Assembly: GCF_000247995.1 (NCBI RefSeq)
Contig: NZ_BAFE01000068.1
Span: 1-33,405 of the forward strand
DNA: 33,405 nt
Source: Mobilicoccus pelagius NBRC 104925
GTDB lineage: Bacteria; Actinomycetota; Actinomycetes; Actinomycetales; Dermatophilaceae
Reading direction: 5' to 3'
A model generated the notes under the pieces. That model did not search any database and was not told where the DNA came from. It was given only the letters and a program-made list of their open reading frames with translations. Position 1 is the first letter of the stretch; the number at the start of each line of letters is the position of its first letter. Shown here one piece after another: positions 18,242-26,570 of this stretch. Position numbers and translations under genes: made by a program.

Positions 18242-19723
18242 ATGTCCAGCACCACGGAGACGACTGCCCCCTCGGGCGGTCTCGATCGTTACTTCCGGAT
18301 CTCCGAACGTGGCTCCACCGTCGGTCGTGAGATCCGCGGTGGGCTCGCCACCTTCTTCACGATGGCGTACATCGTCGTCCTCAACCCCCTCATCATCGGC
18401 ACCGTCAAGGACGGGTCGGGCGCCTACCTCGGCGGCGGCAGCGAGCCGAACCTCGCGATGGTCGCGGCCGGTACGGCCTTCGTCGCGGGGGTCATGACGA
18501 TCCTCATGGGTGTCGTCGCGAACTATCCCCTCGCCATCGCGGCCGGTCTCGGGCTCAACGCGTTCATCGCGTTCGGTGTCGCCGCGCTGCCGCAGATGAC
18601 GTGGGCGGATGCGATGGGCCTCGTCGTCCTCGAGGGTCTGCTCATCCTCGTCCTCGTCCTCACCGGGTTCCGGCGCGCGGTGTTCCTCGCCATCCCGGCC
18701 CAGCTCAAGACGGCGATCAGCGTCGGCATCGGCCTGTTCATCACGCTCGTCGGTCTCTTCGACGCGGGCATCGTGCGCAAGGCGCCCGCCACCCCGGTCG
18801 AGCTCGGCGTCGGCGGGTTCCTCGCCGGGTGGCCGACGCTCGTCTTCGTCGTCGTCCTCCTCGGCATCATCGTCATGATGGTCCGCGGCGTGTCGGGGTC
18901 GATCCTCTACGGCATCACCGGCGGCACCGTCCTCGCGATCGTCGTCGAGGCGCTCGTGCACGTCGGCAGCCAGACCGACGCCGCCGGCGAGGTCGTCAAC
19001 CCCACAGGGTGGGGCCTCAACGTGCCGCGCCTGCCGAGCCACCTGTTCGACCTGCCCGACCTCGGGCTCCTCGGCCAGTTCAACCTGCTCGGGTCGTTCA
19101 CGAACCTCGGCTTCATCGCCGCCGGCCTCATGATCTTCACGCTCATGCTTGCCGACTTCTTCGACACGATGGGCACGATGGTCGCCATCGGCGCCGAGGC
19201 CGGCCTGCTCGACGACGACGGCAACCCGCCGAACAGCCAGCGCATCCTCGTCGTCGACTCCCTCTCCGCCGTCGCGGGCGGCATGGGCAGCGTGTCGAGC
19301 AACACCGCCTACATCGAGTCGGCCTCCGGCGTCGGCGAGGGGGCCCGCACGGGCCTCGCGAGCGTCGTCACGGGCCTGCTGTTCCTCGTGTCGATGTTCC
19401 TCAGCCCGCTCGTCGCGGTCGTGCCCTACGAGGCGGCCACCCCGGCCCTCGTCATCGTCGGGTTCCTCATGATGCAGCAGGTCGTCGGCATCGAGTGGTC
19501 GGACATCGACATCGCCATCCCGGCGTTCCTCACGATCGTCCTCATGCCGTTCACGTACTCGATCACCGCCGGCATCGGTGCGGGCTTCGTCGCGTACGTC
19601 GTCATCAAGATCGCCCGCGGCCAGGCCCGCACGCTGCACCCGCTCATGTGGCTCATCTCGGTGCTCTTCGTCCTGTACTTCGCGATCGACCCCATCAAGA
19701 CCCTCCTGCTCGGCCCGCACTGA
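18242..19723 (+). CDS. NCS2-family purine permease (AzgA-like)
   Basis: 493 residues with about 12-13 hydrophobic segments. The pattern is that of the hypoxanthine/guanine/adenine branch (AzgA/GhxP) of NCS2 proton-coupled purine transporters: GLATFFTMAYIVVLNP in the first helix, AGLGLNAF, the DFFDTMGTMVAIG motif with its conserved acidic residues, and the SSNTAYIESASGVGEGARTG block, interrupted only by minor changes. The uracil/xanthine branch lacks this exact arrangement. Start is ATG 18242, fixed by the leaderless promoter. It ends 20 bp before the microprotein gene. Purine specificity is inferred from the family. Confidence 0.93.
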   Translation: MSSTTETTAPSGGLDRYFRISERGSTVGREIRGGLATFFTMAYIVVLNPLIIGTVKDGSGAYLGGGSEPNLAMVAAGTAFVAGVMTILMGVVANYPLAIAAGLGLNAFIAFGVAALPQMTWADAMGLVVLEGLLILVLVLTGFRRAVFLAIPAQLKTAISVGIGLFITLVGLFDAGIVRKAPATPVELGVGGFLAGWPTLVFVVVLLGIIVMMVRGVSGSILYGITGGTVLAIVVEALVHVGSQTDAAGEVVNPTGWGLNVPRLPSHLFDLPDLGLLGQFNLLGSFTNLGFIAAGLMIFTLMLADFFDTMGTMVAIGAEAGLLDDDGNPPNSQRILVVDSLSAVAGGMGSVSSNTAYIESASGVGEGARTGLASVVTGLLFLVSMFLSPLVAVVPYEAATPALVIVGFLMMQQVVGIEWSDIDIAIPAFLTIVLMPFTYSITAGIGAGFVAYVVIKIARGQARTLHPLMWLISVLFVLYFAIDPIKTLLLGPH

Positions 19724-19731
19724 GCACTGGT

Positions 19732-19737
19732 TAGCGT
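19732..19737 (+). promoter_or_regulatory. -10 element TAGCGT, leaderless promoter for the microprotein
   Basis: TANNNT hexamer 8 bp after the permease stop and 6 nt before ATG 19744. It is the same geometry as the other leaderless starts here. A weak GGAG (19737-19740) sits too close to the ATG to be a good ribosome site. Confidence 0.5.
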
Positions 19738-19743
19738 GGAGTC

Positions 19744-19827
19744 ATGACCCCTCGAACCCGACGCATCGTCGTGCTCGTCGCCCTCGTCGCGATGTTGCTC
19801 GCCGTGGTCGTCGCCCCGCTCTTCTGA
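19744..19827 (+). CDS. 27-residue membrane microprotein
   Basis: A 28-codon reading frame (27 residues plus stop): a polar, basic start MTPRTRR followed by one continuous hydrophobic helix of about 18 residues (IVVLVALVAMLL and on) ending APLF and TGA. This gives a single-pass inner-membrane peptide, N-terminus probably inside by the positive-inside rule. Support for a real gene: its own TANNNT element at leaderless spacing, C/G third positions matching the host in most codons, and a strong terminator 47 bp after its stop. No family recognised. It could also be carried on the permease transcript. Too short for ordinary gene finders. Confidence 0.55.
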   Translation: MTPRTRRIVVLVALVAMLLAVVVAPLF

Positions 19828-19873
19828 CGCGGTGACGCCGCGGCACCACCGCCGACGACGGCACGGTGCCGGA

Positions 19874-19926
19874 GACGAACGCCGCCCGCCCCGATCCAAC
19901 AGGATCCGGGGCGGGCGGCGTTCGTC
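19874..19926. terminator. Very strong bidirectional terminator
   Basis: Left arm 19874-19897 (GACGAACGCCGCCCGCCCCG then ATCC) pairs with the right arm 19902-19926. The pairing is complete apart from one bulged C and leaves a 4-nt loop. It serves the permease/microprotein transcript on one side and serC on the other. Confidence 0.8.
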
Positions 19927-19954
19927 GTGTCCGGGGTGTCTCCGAGGGGGAGGC

Positions 19955-22218
<2,264 letters not shown>

Positions 22219-22243
22219 CAGTGTGCCAAGGGTTCCCGGGGGT

Positions 22244-22678
22244 TCAGGCGCCGGGCCGGTCGTCGCCCGTCGCCCGCGGCGCCTCGATCGCGTCCTGCGG
22301 CCCGGACGTCGACGACGAACGACCGCGACGGCGCAGACCCCGCCGACCCGTGGTCTCGTGCGGACGCATCCGCTTGTCGAGGTCGTAGTGGGCGAGCAGC
22401 TCGGCGACGGGGGTGTTCACCACCGGGTGCGTGCCCACCGGCCGGTCGCCGCTGAAGACGACCCACACGCGCACGTCCCCGTCGTAGACGGGCAGGACCG
22501 ACCCGTCGACGAGATGCGCCGCGTGCTCGAACGCGATGGAGCGCGCGGTGCGGCGGCTCACCTGCCGGTCGGCGAACTCTTTTGCGGGCCCCTTGCCGCG
22601 GCGCAGCCCCTCGTAGGCGAGAGGGGCGTACTTCACGCCGAACGAGACGAGGGCGCGGACCGAGCTCTCACGGGACAT
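22244..22678 (-). CDS. Conserved hypothetical protein, first gene of the citA-serC operon
   Basis: 144 residues, not recognised. A basic N-terminal segment (MSRESSVRALVSFGVKYAPL, then GLRRGKGPAKEFADRQ) precedes an alpha/beta core with VYDGDVRVWVVFSGDRPVG and VVNTPVAELLAHYDLDKR. The last 30 residues are Arg/Ser/Gly-rich and probably disordered. No signal peptide or membrane helix. Start is ATG 22678, eight bases after a perfect AGGAGG (22687-22692); the frame extends upstream but that part lacks coding character. Same-strand spacing of 25 bp to citA suggests co-transcription. Confidence 0.75.
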   Translation of the reverse strand: MSRESSVRALVSFGVKYAPLAYEGLRRGKGPAKEFADRQVSRRTARSIAFEHAAHLVDGSVLPVYDGDVRVWVVFSGDRPVGTHPVVNTPVAELLAHYDLDKRMRPHETTGRRGLRRRGRSSSTSGPQDAIEAPRATGDDRPGA

Positions 22679-22714
22679 GCGGCGGGCCTCCTGGAGGGGC
22701 GGGGGTGTCGGGCC

Positions 22715-22720
22715 AGCGTA
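22715..22720 (-). promoter_or_regulatory. -10 element TACGCT for the hypothetical-citA-serC operon
   Basis: TANNNT hexamer 36 nt before ATG 22678 on the minus strand. This predicts a 5' UTR of about 30 nt that contains the AGGAGG ribosome site. Confidence 0.45.
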
Positions 22721-23154
22721 GTGGTGGCGCCGCACGGCTCTCGGGAGGCCTGCCGCCGACACCGGCACGTGACGACATGGGGGAGGGAACGGGCCCGGAC
22801 GTGCGAACGGCGAGACCGTCGGGGAACGGTCTCGCCGTCTCCGCGGCGGCCCGGGGGAAGCTGGCGCGGATCACCGACCAGGGGGTGTCGGTGTCATGCA
22901 TGGGCGGTGTGTGACGACGGTACGGTCGGGGGTTCCGCACCGACGACCGCCTAGTCGAATCGTAGGCCTCCCCGACGCCTCCGCACAAGACCTTCACGGA
23001 TCGGGAGGGATGTGGTGCGGACGGGCGGCGGAGGATGGGGACGTGCCCGCCCGGGCCGAGGGAATGCGGCACGCTCCCGGCGCCCCGCGTGGGCGTCGAG
23101 GAACGAGGGCGGTCGCCGGTTCTCCTGGGCCGTGCGGGATGCCATGCTGGAGAC
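22721..23154. other. 434-bp divergent region between hypothetical gene and dtxR
   Basis: No convincing standard gene. It contains a perfect hairpin (22807-22838), a possible 37-codon frame (22801-22914, plus strand), a TACGGT hexamer (22921-22926), and a 19-bp element with 5-bp inverted arms GCCTA...TAGGC (22949-22967). No consensus IdeR/DtxR box (TTAGGTTAGSCTAACCTAA-like) is visible. CATGCT lies 6 nt before the dtxR start and may be a degenerate -10. Confidence 0.5.
22807..22838. terminator. Perfect 13-bp hairpin, terminator or RNA structure
   Basis: ACGGCGAGACCGT (22807-22819) pairs perfectly with ACGGTCTCGCCGT (22826-22838) over a 6-nt loop. It has no neighbouring gene end on either strand, so its role is unclear. 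It lies inside the small frame 22801-22914. Confidence 0.45.
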
Positions 23155-23829
23155 GTGACGGACCTGATCGACACCACCGAGATGTACCTCCGCACGGTCT
23201 TCGAGCTCGAGGAGGAGGGGATTCCGGTGCTGCGCGCACGCATCGTCGACCGGCTGGGACACTCGGGCCCCACCGTGTCGCAGACCGTCGCCCGCATGGA
23301 GCGCGACGGGCTTCTCACCGTCCGCCCCGACCGCAGCATCGAACTGTCGGAGTCCGGTCGGCTGCTCGCCACGCGCGTCATGCGCAAGCACCGCCTCGCC
23401 GAGCGACTGCTCAGCGACGTCATCGGACTCGAGTATCCGTACGTCCACGACGAGGCGTGCCGGTGGGAACACGTGATGAGCGAGCGCGTCGAGCGCAAGA
23501 TCGTCCGTCTCCTCGACGAGGTCGACGTGAGCCCCTACGGCAACCCCGTTCCCGGGCTCGACGAGCTCGGCCTCCCGCCCGCCGACACCGGTGAGGTGCG
23601 TGTCTCTCTCATGGCCGAGCCCGTCGCCGCGCGTTTCGTCGTCGACCGCATCGGCGAACCGCTCCAGCTCGACCACGAGCTCCTCGAACGGATGAAGGAC
23701 GCCGGCATCGTCCCCGGAGCCGAGGTCGGTGTCACCGTCGCCGGTGACACCGTCACCCTCGCCGGGCCCGCCGCCGAGGCGACGCTCGACCGCGAGGCGG
23801 CGAGCCACCTCTTCGGTCGCCGCGCCTGA
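23155..23829 (+). CDS. Iron-dependent transcriptional regulator, DtxR/IdeR type
   Basis: 224 residues. With GTG 23155 as start, the metal ligands fall at the same numbers as in C. diphtheriae DtxR: M10, H79, E83, H98, C102, E105, H106 (DEACRWEHVM at 99-108). The Met10/Cys102 pair marks an iron sensor rather than the manganese MntR type. Residues 1-60 are the winged helix-turn-helix (SGPTVSQTVARMERDGLL), about 65-140 the dimer/metal domain, about 150-222 an SH3/FeoA-like domain. The longer open frame upstream is not conserved. No iron-uptake gene is adjacent, as expected for a global repressor. Confidence 0.93.
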   Translation: MTDLIDTTEMYLRTVFELEEEGIPVLRARIVDRLGHSGPTVSQTVARMERDGLLTVRPDRSIELSESGRLLATRVMRKHRLAERLLSDVIGLEYPYVHDEACRWEHVMSERVERKIVRLLDEVDVSPYGNPVPGLDELGLPPADTGEVRVSLMAEPVAARFVVDRIGEPLQLDHELLERMKDAGIVPGAEVGVTVAGDTVTLAGPAAEATLDREAASHLFGRRA

Positions 23830-23882
23830 CCCGCTCGTCCCCAGGTCGGCACTGCGCCCCCTCGACGTCCCCAGGGGCATGA

Positions 23883-23930
23883 GCGACGCCCGCGGGTGAT
23901 CGTGCCGCCCGCATACGTTGCGGGCGTCGC
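23883..23930. promoter_or_regulatory. 11-bp stem overlapping a TACGTT hexamer
   Basis: GCGACGCCCGC (23883-23893) pairs with GCGGGCGTCGC (23920-23930). A competing shorter hairpin CCCGC/GCGGG (23908-23924) shares the right arm. TACGTT (23914-23919) fits a -10 element and would give the NlpC/P60 gene a leader of about 175 nt. It could equally be the dtxR terminator. The rest of 23830-24100 shows nothing clear; the conserved blocks of the ydaO-type cyclic-di-AMP riboswitch are absent. Confidence 0.4.
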
Positions 23931-24100
23931 CCTCCGTCGGCGACTCCGCACCGGGCCCGCCCGTCCTGCCGCCGGTGCCGGATCCAGCGCGTCACGCCTC
24001 GGCAGGGCGGTCGTCCTCACACGCCGCTCGACGGGCCGCATGGAACGGGCGCCCCGCCAGGGTCGCTCGGACCGGGCGTTCTGAGGCGCGAGGGGCAGAC

Positions 24101-25207
24101 ATGACGACGCCGTACGTCGGACGCCATCGACCCACACCGGTCCCCGGCACGCACCGTGGTGTGAGAGCCGCCCAGGCAGGCGCCCTCGTCCTCCTCACCG
24201 GGGGACTCCTCAACGCCGCCGTCGCCTCGGCCTTCGCCGACCCCGCGCCACCCGGCCGCGTCGCCGAGGATCCCGGCTGGGAACCCGATCTCACCGCGCC
24301 ACGCCCCGCCGAACCTCGGCCCGCCGAGCCCGGCCCCGTGTCCTCGCTGCCGGGCGCGTCGCTGCCTCCGCCGGTGGCCGTTGCGCCGCCGTCCACGCCG
24401 TCCACGCCGACGGGGACCCCGCTCCCGCAGGACGCCGGTGGGAACGGGGGTGGCGAGAAGCCCGGACCGTCCGCGGAAAGCGGTCGCGCCGGCGAGGAGC
24501 GCTCTGGGCACGGCCCCGCAGCGGACGGCCGCGACGCGGGACGTGCGGGGGGTGGTCGGGCCGAGGACGGTCGCGAGGGCGCCGACGGGGAGGAGCACGC
24601 GGCGGCGGACTCCGAGTGGGAGCAGAGGCCGCACGACGCCGCCCGTCAGGAGCACGAGCACGAGCGGGCGCAGAAGCCGGAGCGGGCATCACGTCCCGAG
24701 GCGAGGCGCGAGGGGCACGAGGCACCGCGCCGGGACCGCACGCCGGATCGTCCGTCGACGGCACCCGACCGAGGACGCGAGACGAGGTCTCCCTCCAAGC
24801 CCCGTCGGCCCGTCGAGAAGAGGCGGTCCCCCCGCAAGGCCCCGGAGGCGTCGCGGACGACGCGGCAGGACCAGGGGAGGAAGGACGTCCTCGGCATCGC
24901 GGGGTCGCTCTCCGGCATCCCGTACGTGTGGGGCGGCACGTCGACGCGGGGGTTCGACTGCTCGGGCTACACCCAGCACGTGTTCCGCAAGGCCGGGGTC
25001 TCCCTGCCGCGCACGGCGGCGCAGCAGCAGCGGGCGACGACGCGGGTGCGTGATCCGCGTCCCGGCGATCTCGTCTTCTTCGGTACCCCTGCGCACCACG
25101 TCGGCATCTACGCGGGCGACGGGAAGATGTACGACGCGCCACGCACGGGCCGCACGACGGGGCTCCACCGGATCTGGTCGTCGAACGTCACCTACGGGCG
25201 CCCCTGA
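24101..25207 (+). CDS. Secreted NlpC/P60 cell-wall endopeptidase
   Basis: 368 residues. A basic N-terminus and hydrophobic segment (about 22-45) ending ASAFA-DP give a signal peptide. Residues about 45-260 are a long linker rich in Pro, Gly, Glu, Arg with no fold visible. The C-terminal ~105 residues are an NlpC/P60 domain that cuts peptidoglycan stem peptides: GIPYVWGGTSTRGFDCSGY with nucleophile C287, the RPGDLVFF block, and HHVGIYAG with H333 as the catalytic His. Start is ATG 24101 after GAGGGGC; the frame is open further upstream, but the signal peptide favours this start. Monocistronic. Confidence 0.92.
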   Translation: MTTPYVGRHRPTPVPGTHRGVRAAQAGALVLLTGGLLNAAVASAFADPAPPGRVAEDPGWEPDLTAPRPAEPRPAEPGPVSSLPGASLPPPVAVAPPSTPSTPTGTPLPQDAGGNGGGEKPGPSAESGRAGEERSGHGPAADGRDAGRAGGGRAEDGREGADGEEHAAADSEWEQRPHDAARQEHEHERAQKPERASRPEARREGHEAPRRDRTPDRPSTAPDRGRETRSPSKPRRPVEKRRSPRKAPEASRTTRQDQGRKDVLGIAGSLSGIPYVWGGTSTRGFDCSGYTQHVFRKAGVSLPRTAAQQQRATTRVRDPRPGDLVFFGTPAHHVGIYAGDGKMYDAPRTGRTTGLHRIWSSNVTYGRP

Positions 25208-25234
25208 CTCCCTGACTCCCCGACTCCCCGCCTC
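25203..25234. repeat. Decaying 8-bp tandem repeat at the NlpC/P60 stop
   Basis: Units CCTGACTC, CCTGACTC, CCCGACTC, CCCGCCTC in direct tandem. The gene's TGA stop lies in the first unit. Confidence 0.6.
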
Positions 25235-25296
25235 CCGTGCGTCGTGCCGCATCGCCGGTGAACGACCAGGTCGGCAGGGTTGTCGGTGGCGGCCAC

Positions 25297-25302
25297 TAGC
25301 CT
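25297..25302 (+). promoter_or_regulatory. -10 element TAGCCT for the nuclease-ATPase pair
   Basis: TANNNT hexamer. The predicted start near 25309 gives a leader of about 130 nt before the SbcD-like gene, whose ribosome site is GAGGAGG at 25425-25431. Confidence 0.45.
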
Positions 25303-25439
25303 GGGGCGCATCGGAGGCACGACATCGCCGGGCCCTCCCGGATCCCCGACGCCGGGGTGACGGGGCGGCCCTGTCGGGGCCCGTGCCGCCGATGACGCGG
25401 GGAGCGGCCCCGGTGCATCGAGACGAGGAGGTGGCGACG

Positions 25440-26570
25440 GTGGTGAGGTTCCTCCAGACGAGCGACTGGCAGCTCGGCATGACGCGGCACTTCCTCGAGG
25501 GTGAGGCGCAGGCCCGCTACACGGCGGCGCGCATCGATGCGGTCCGTGCCCTCGGTGAGGTGGCCCGTGCCGAGCACTGCGACTTCGTGGTCGTCGCCGG
25601 CGACGTCTTCGAGTCCAACCTCGTCTCCACCCGCACCATCGCGCGGTCCCTCGAGGCGATGGGCAGCATCGGCTGCCCCGTCTACCTCCTGCCCGGCAAC
25701 CACGACACGCTCGATGCGGCGTCCGTCTACACCTCGGCCGCGTTCCGGCGGGCGTGCCCTCCGGGGGTCGTCGTCCTCGACCGGGCGGGGATCCACCGCG
25801 TCGCCACGGGCGTCGAGATCGTCGCGGCGCCGTGGTTCCACAAGCCCGCCCTCACCGACCTCGCCGCGCAGGTGCTCCGTGAGGTCGACGATCCGGAGCC
25901 GGGAGTCACGCGGATCCTCCTCGCCCACGGCCCGATCGACGTCCTCAGCCCCGACGAGGACGACCCCGCCCGCATCTCCCTCGCCGGGCTCGAGGAGGCG
26001 CTCGCGGCCGGTCACATCCATCACGTCGCGCTCGGCGACCGCCACTCGCGTCTGTCCGTCGGGCGCAGCGGGCGCATCCACTACTCGGGGTCGCCCGAGG
26101 TCACGGCGTTCCGCGACGACATCCCCGGCGACGTCCTCGTCGTCGACGTCGACACCGAGATGCACGCCGCGCGGCCGCACCACGTCGGTACGTGGACCTT
26201 CACGACGATGCGTCGCCACCTCGACACCGCCGACGACCTCGACGCGCTCGACGCGGAGTTCGCGGCGATCGACCCCAAGGACCGCACGGTCGTGCGCACG
26301 GCGTTCGTCGGCACCCTCTCCCTCGCCGACAAGGCCCGCCTCGACGACCTCCTCGAGCGGTGGGACGAGAGCCTCGCCGCCCGGTTCACGTGGACGGGGC
26401 ACGACGACGTCGCCGTCTACGTCGACGGGGACGAGCTCGCCGATCTCGGGGTGGGTGGGTTCGTCGACGACGCCGTCGCCGAACTCCTCGAGCGGGCGCG
26501 CGGCGGCGAGGGTGAACCGGCCGCCCGTGACGCGCTCGCCCTCCTCTACCGATTGGGGGCGGCACGATGA
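25440..26570 (+). CDS. SbcD/Mre11-like metallophosphoesterase (YhaO-type nuclease)
   Basis: 376 residues. The calcineurin-like nuclease domain has all core motifs: TSDWQLGM (D9), AGDVFE, LPGNHD (86-89), LAHGPID, and ALGDRHS at the last metal motif, where classical SbcD has GHxH; this variant is what I recall for YhaO-type proteins. A capping region of about 130 residues follows. The likely role is the nuclease subunit of a DNA-end-processing complex with the ATPase encoded next. GTG 25440 or the adjacent GTG 25443 (giving the family-like start MRFLQTSDWQLGM) fits the GAGGAGG ribosome site; ATG 25392 is a weaker alternative. ATGA overlap with the next gene. Confidence 0.9.
   Translation: MVRFLQTSDWQLGMTRHFLEGEAQARYTAARIDAVRALGEVARAEHCDFVVVAGDVFESNLVSTRTIARSLEAMGSIGCPVYLLPGNHDTLDAASVYTSAAFRRACPPGVVVLDRAGIHRVATGVEIVAAPWFHKPALTDLAAQVLREVDDPEPGVTRILLAHGPIDVLSPDEDDPARISLAGLEEALAAGHIHHVALGDRHSRLSVGRSGRIHYSGSPEVTAFRDDIPGDVLVVDVDTEMHAARPHHVGTWTFTTMRRHLDTADDLDALDAEFAAIDPKDRTVVRTAFVGTLSLADKARLDDLLERWDESLAARFTWTGHDDVAVYVDGDELADLGVGGFVDDAVAELLERARGGEGEPAARDALALLYRLGAAR

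Noticed and set aside
22949-22967. Iron box (DtxR/IdeR operator) upstream of dtxR
   Set aside because: Only 5-bp inverted arms (GCCTA/TAGGC); the centre does not match the TTAGGTTAGSCTAACCTAA-like consensus.
22896-23594. 232-codon plus-strand frame overlapping dtxR
   Set aside because: Out of frame with the clearly conserved DtxR protein and made of Arg/Pro/His-rich sequence.
23830-24100. ydaO-type cyclic-di-AMP riboswitch before the NlpC/P60 gene
   Set aside because: Expected from known actinobacterial examples, but its conserved blocks are not present.
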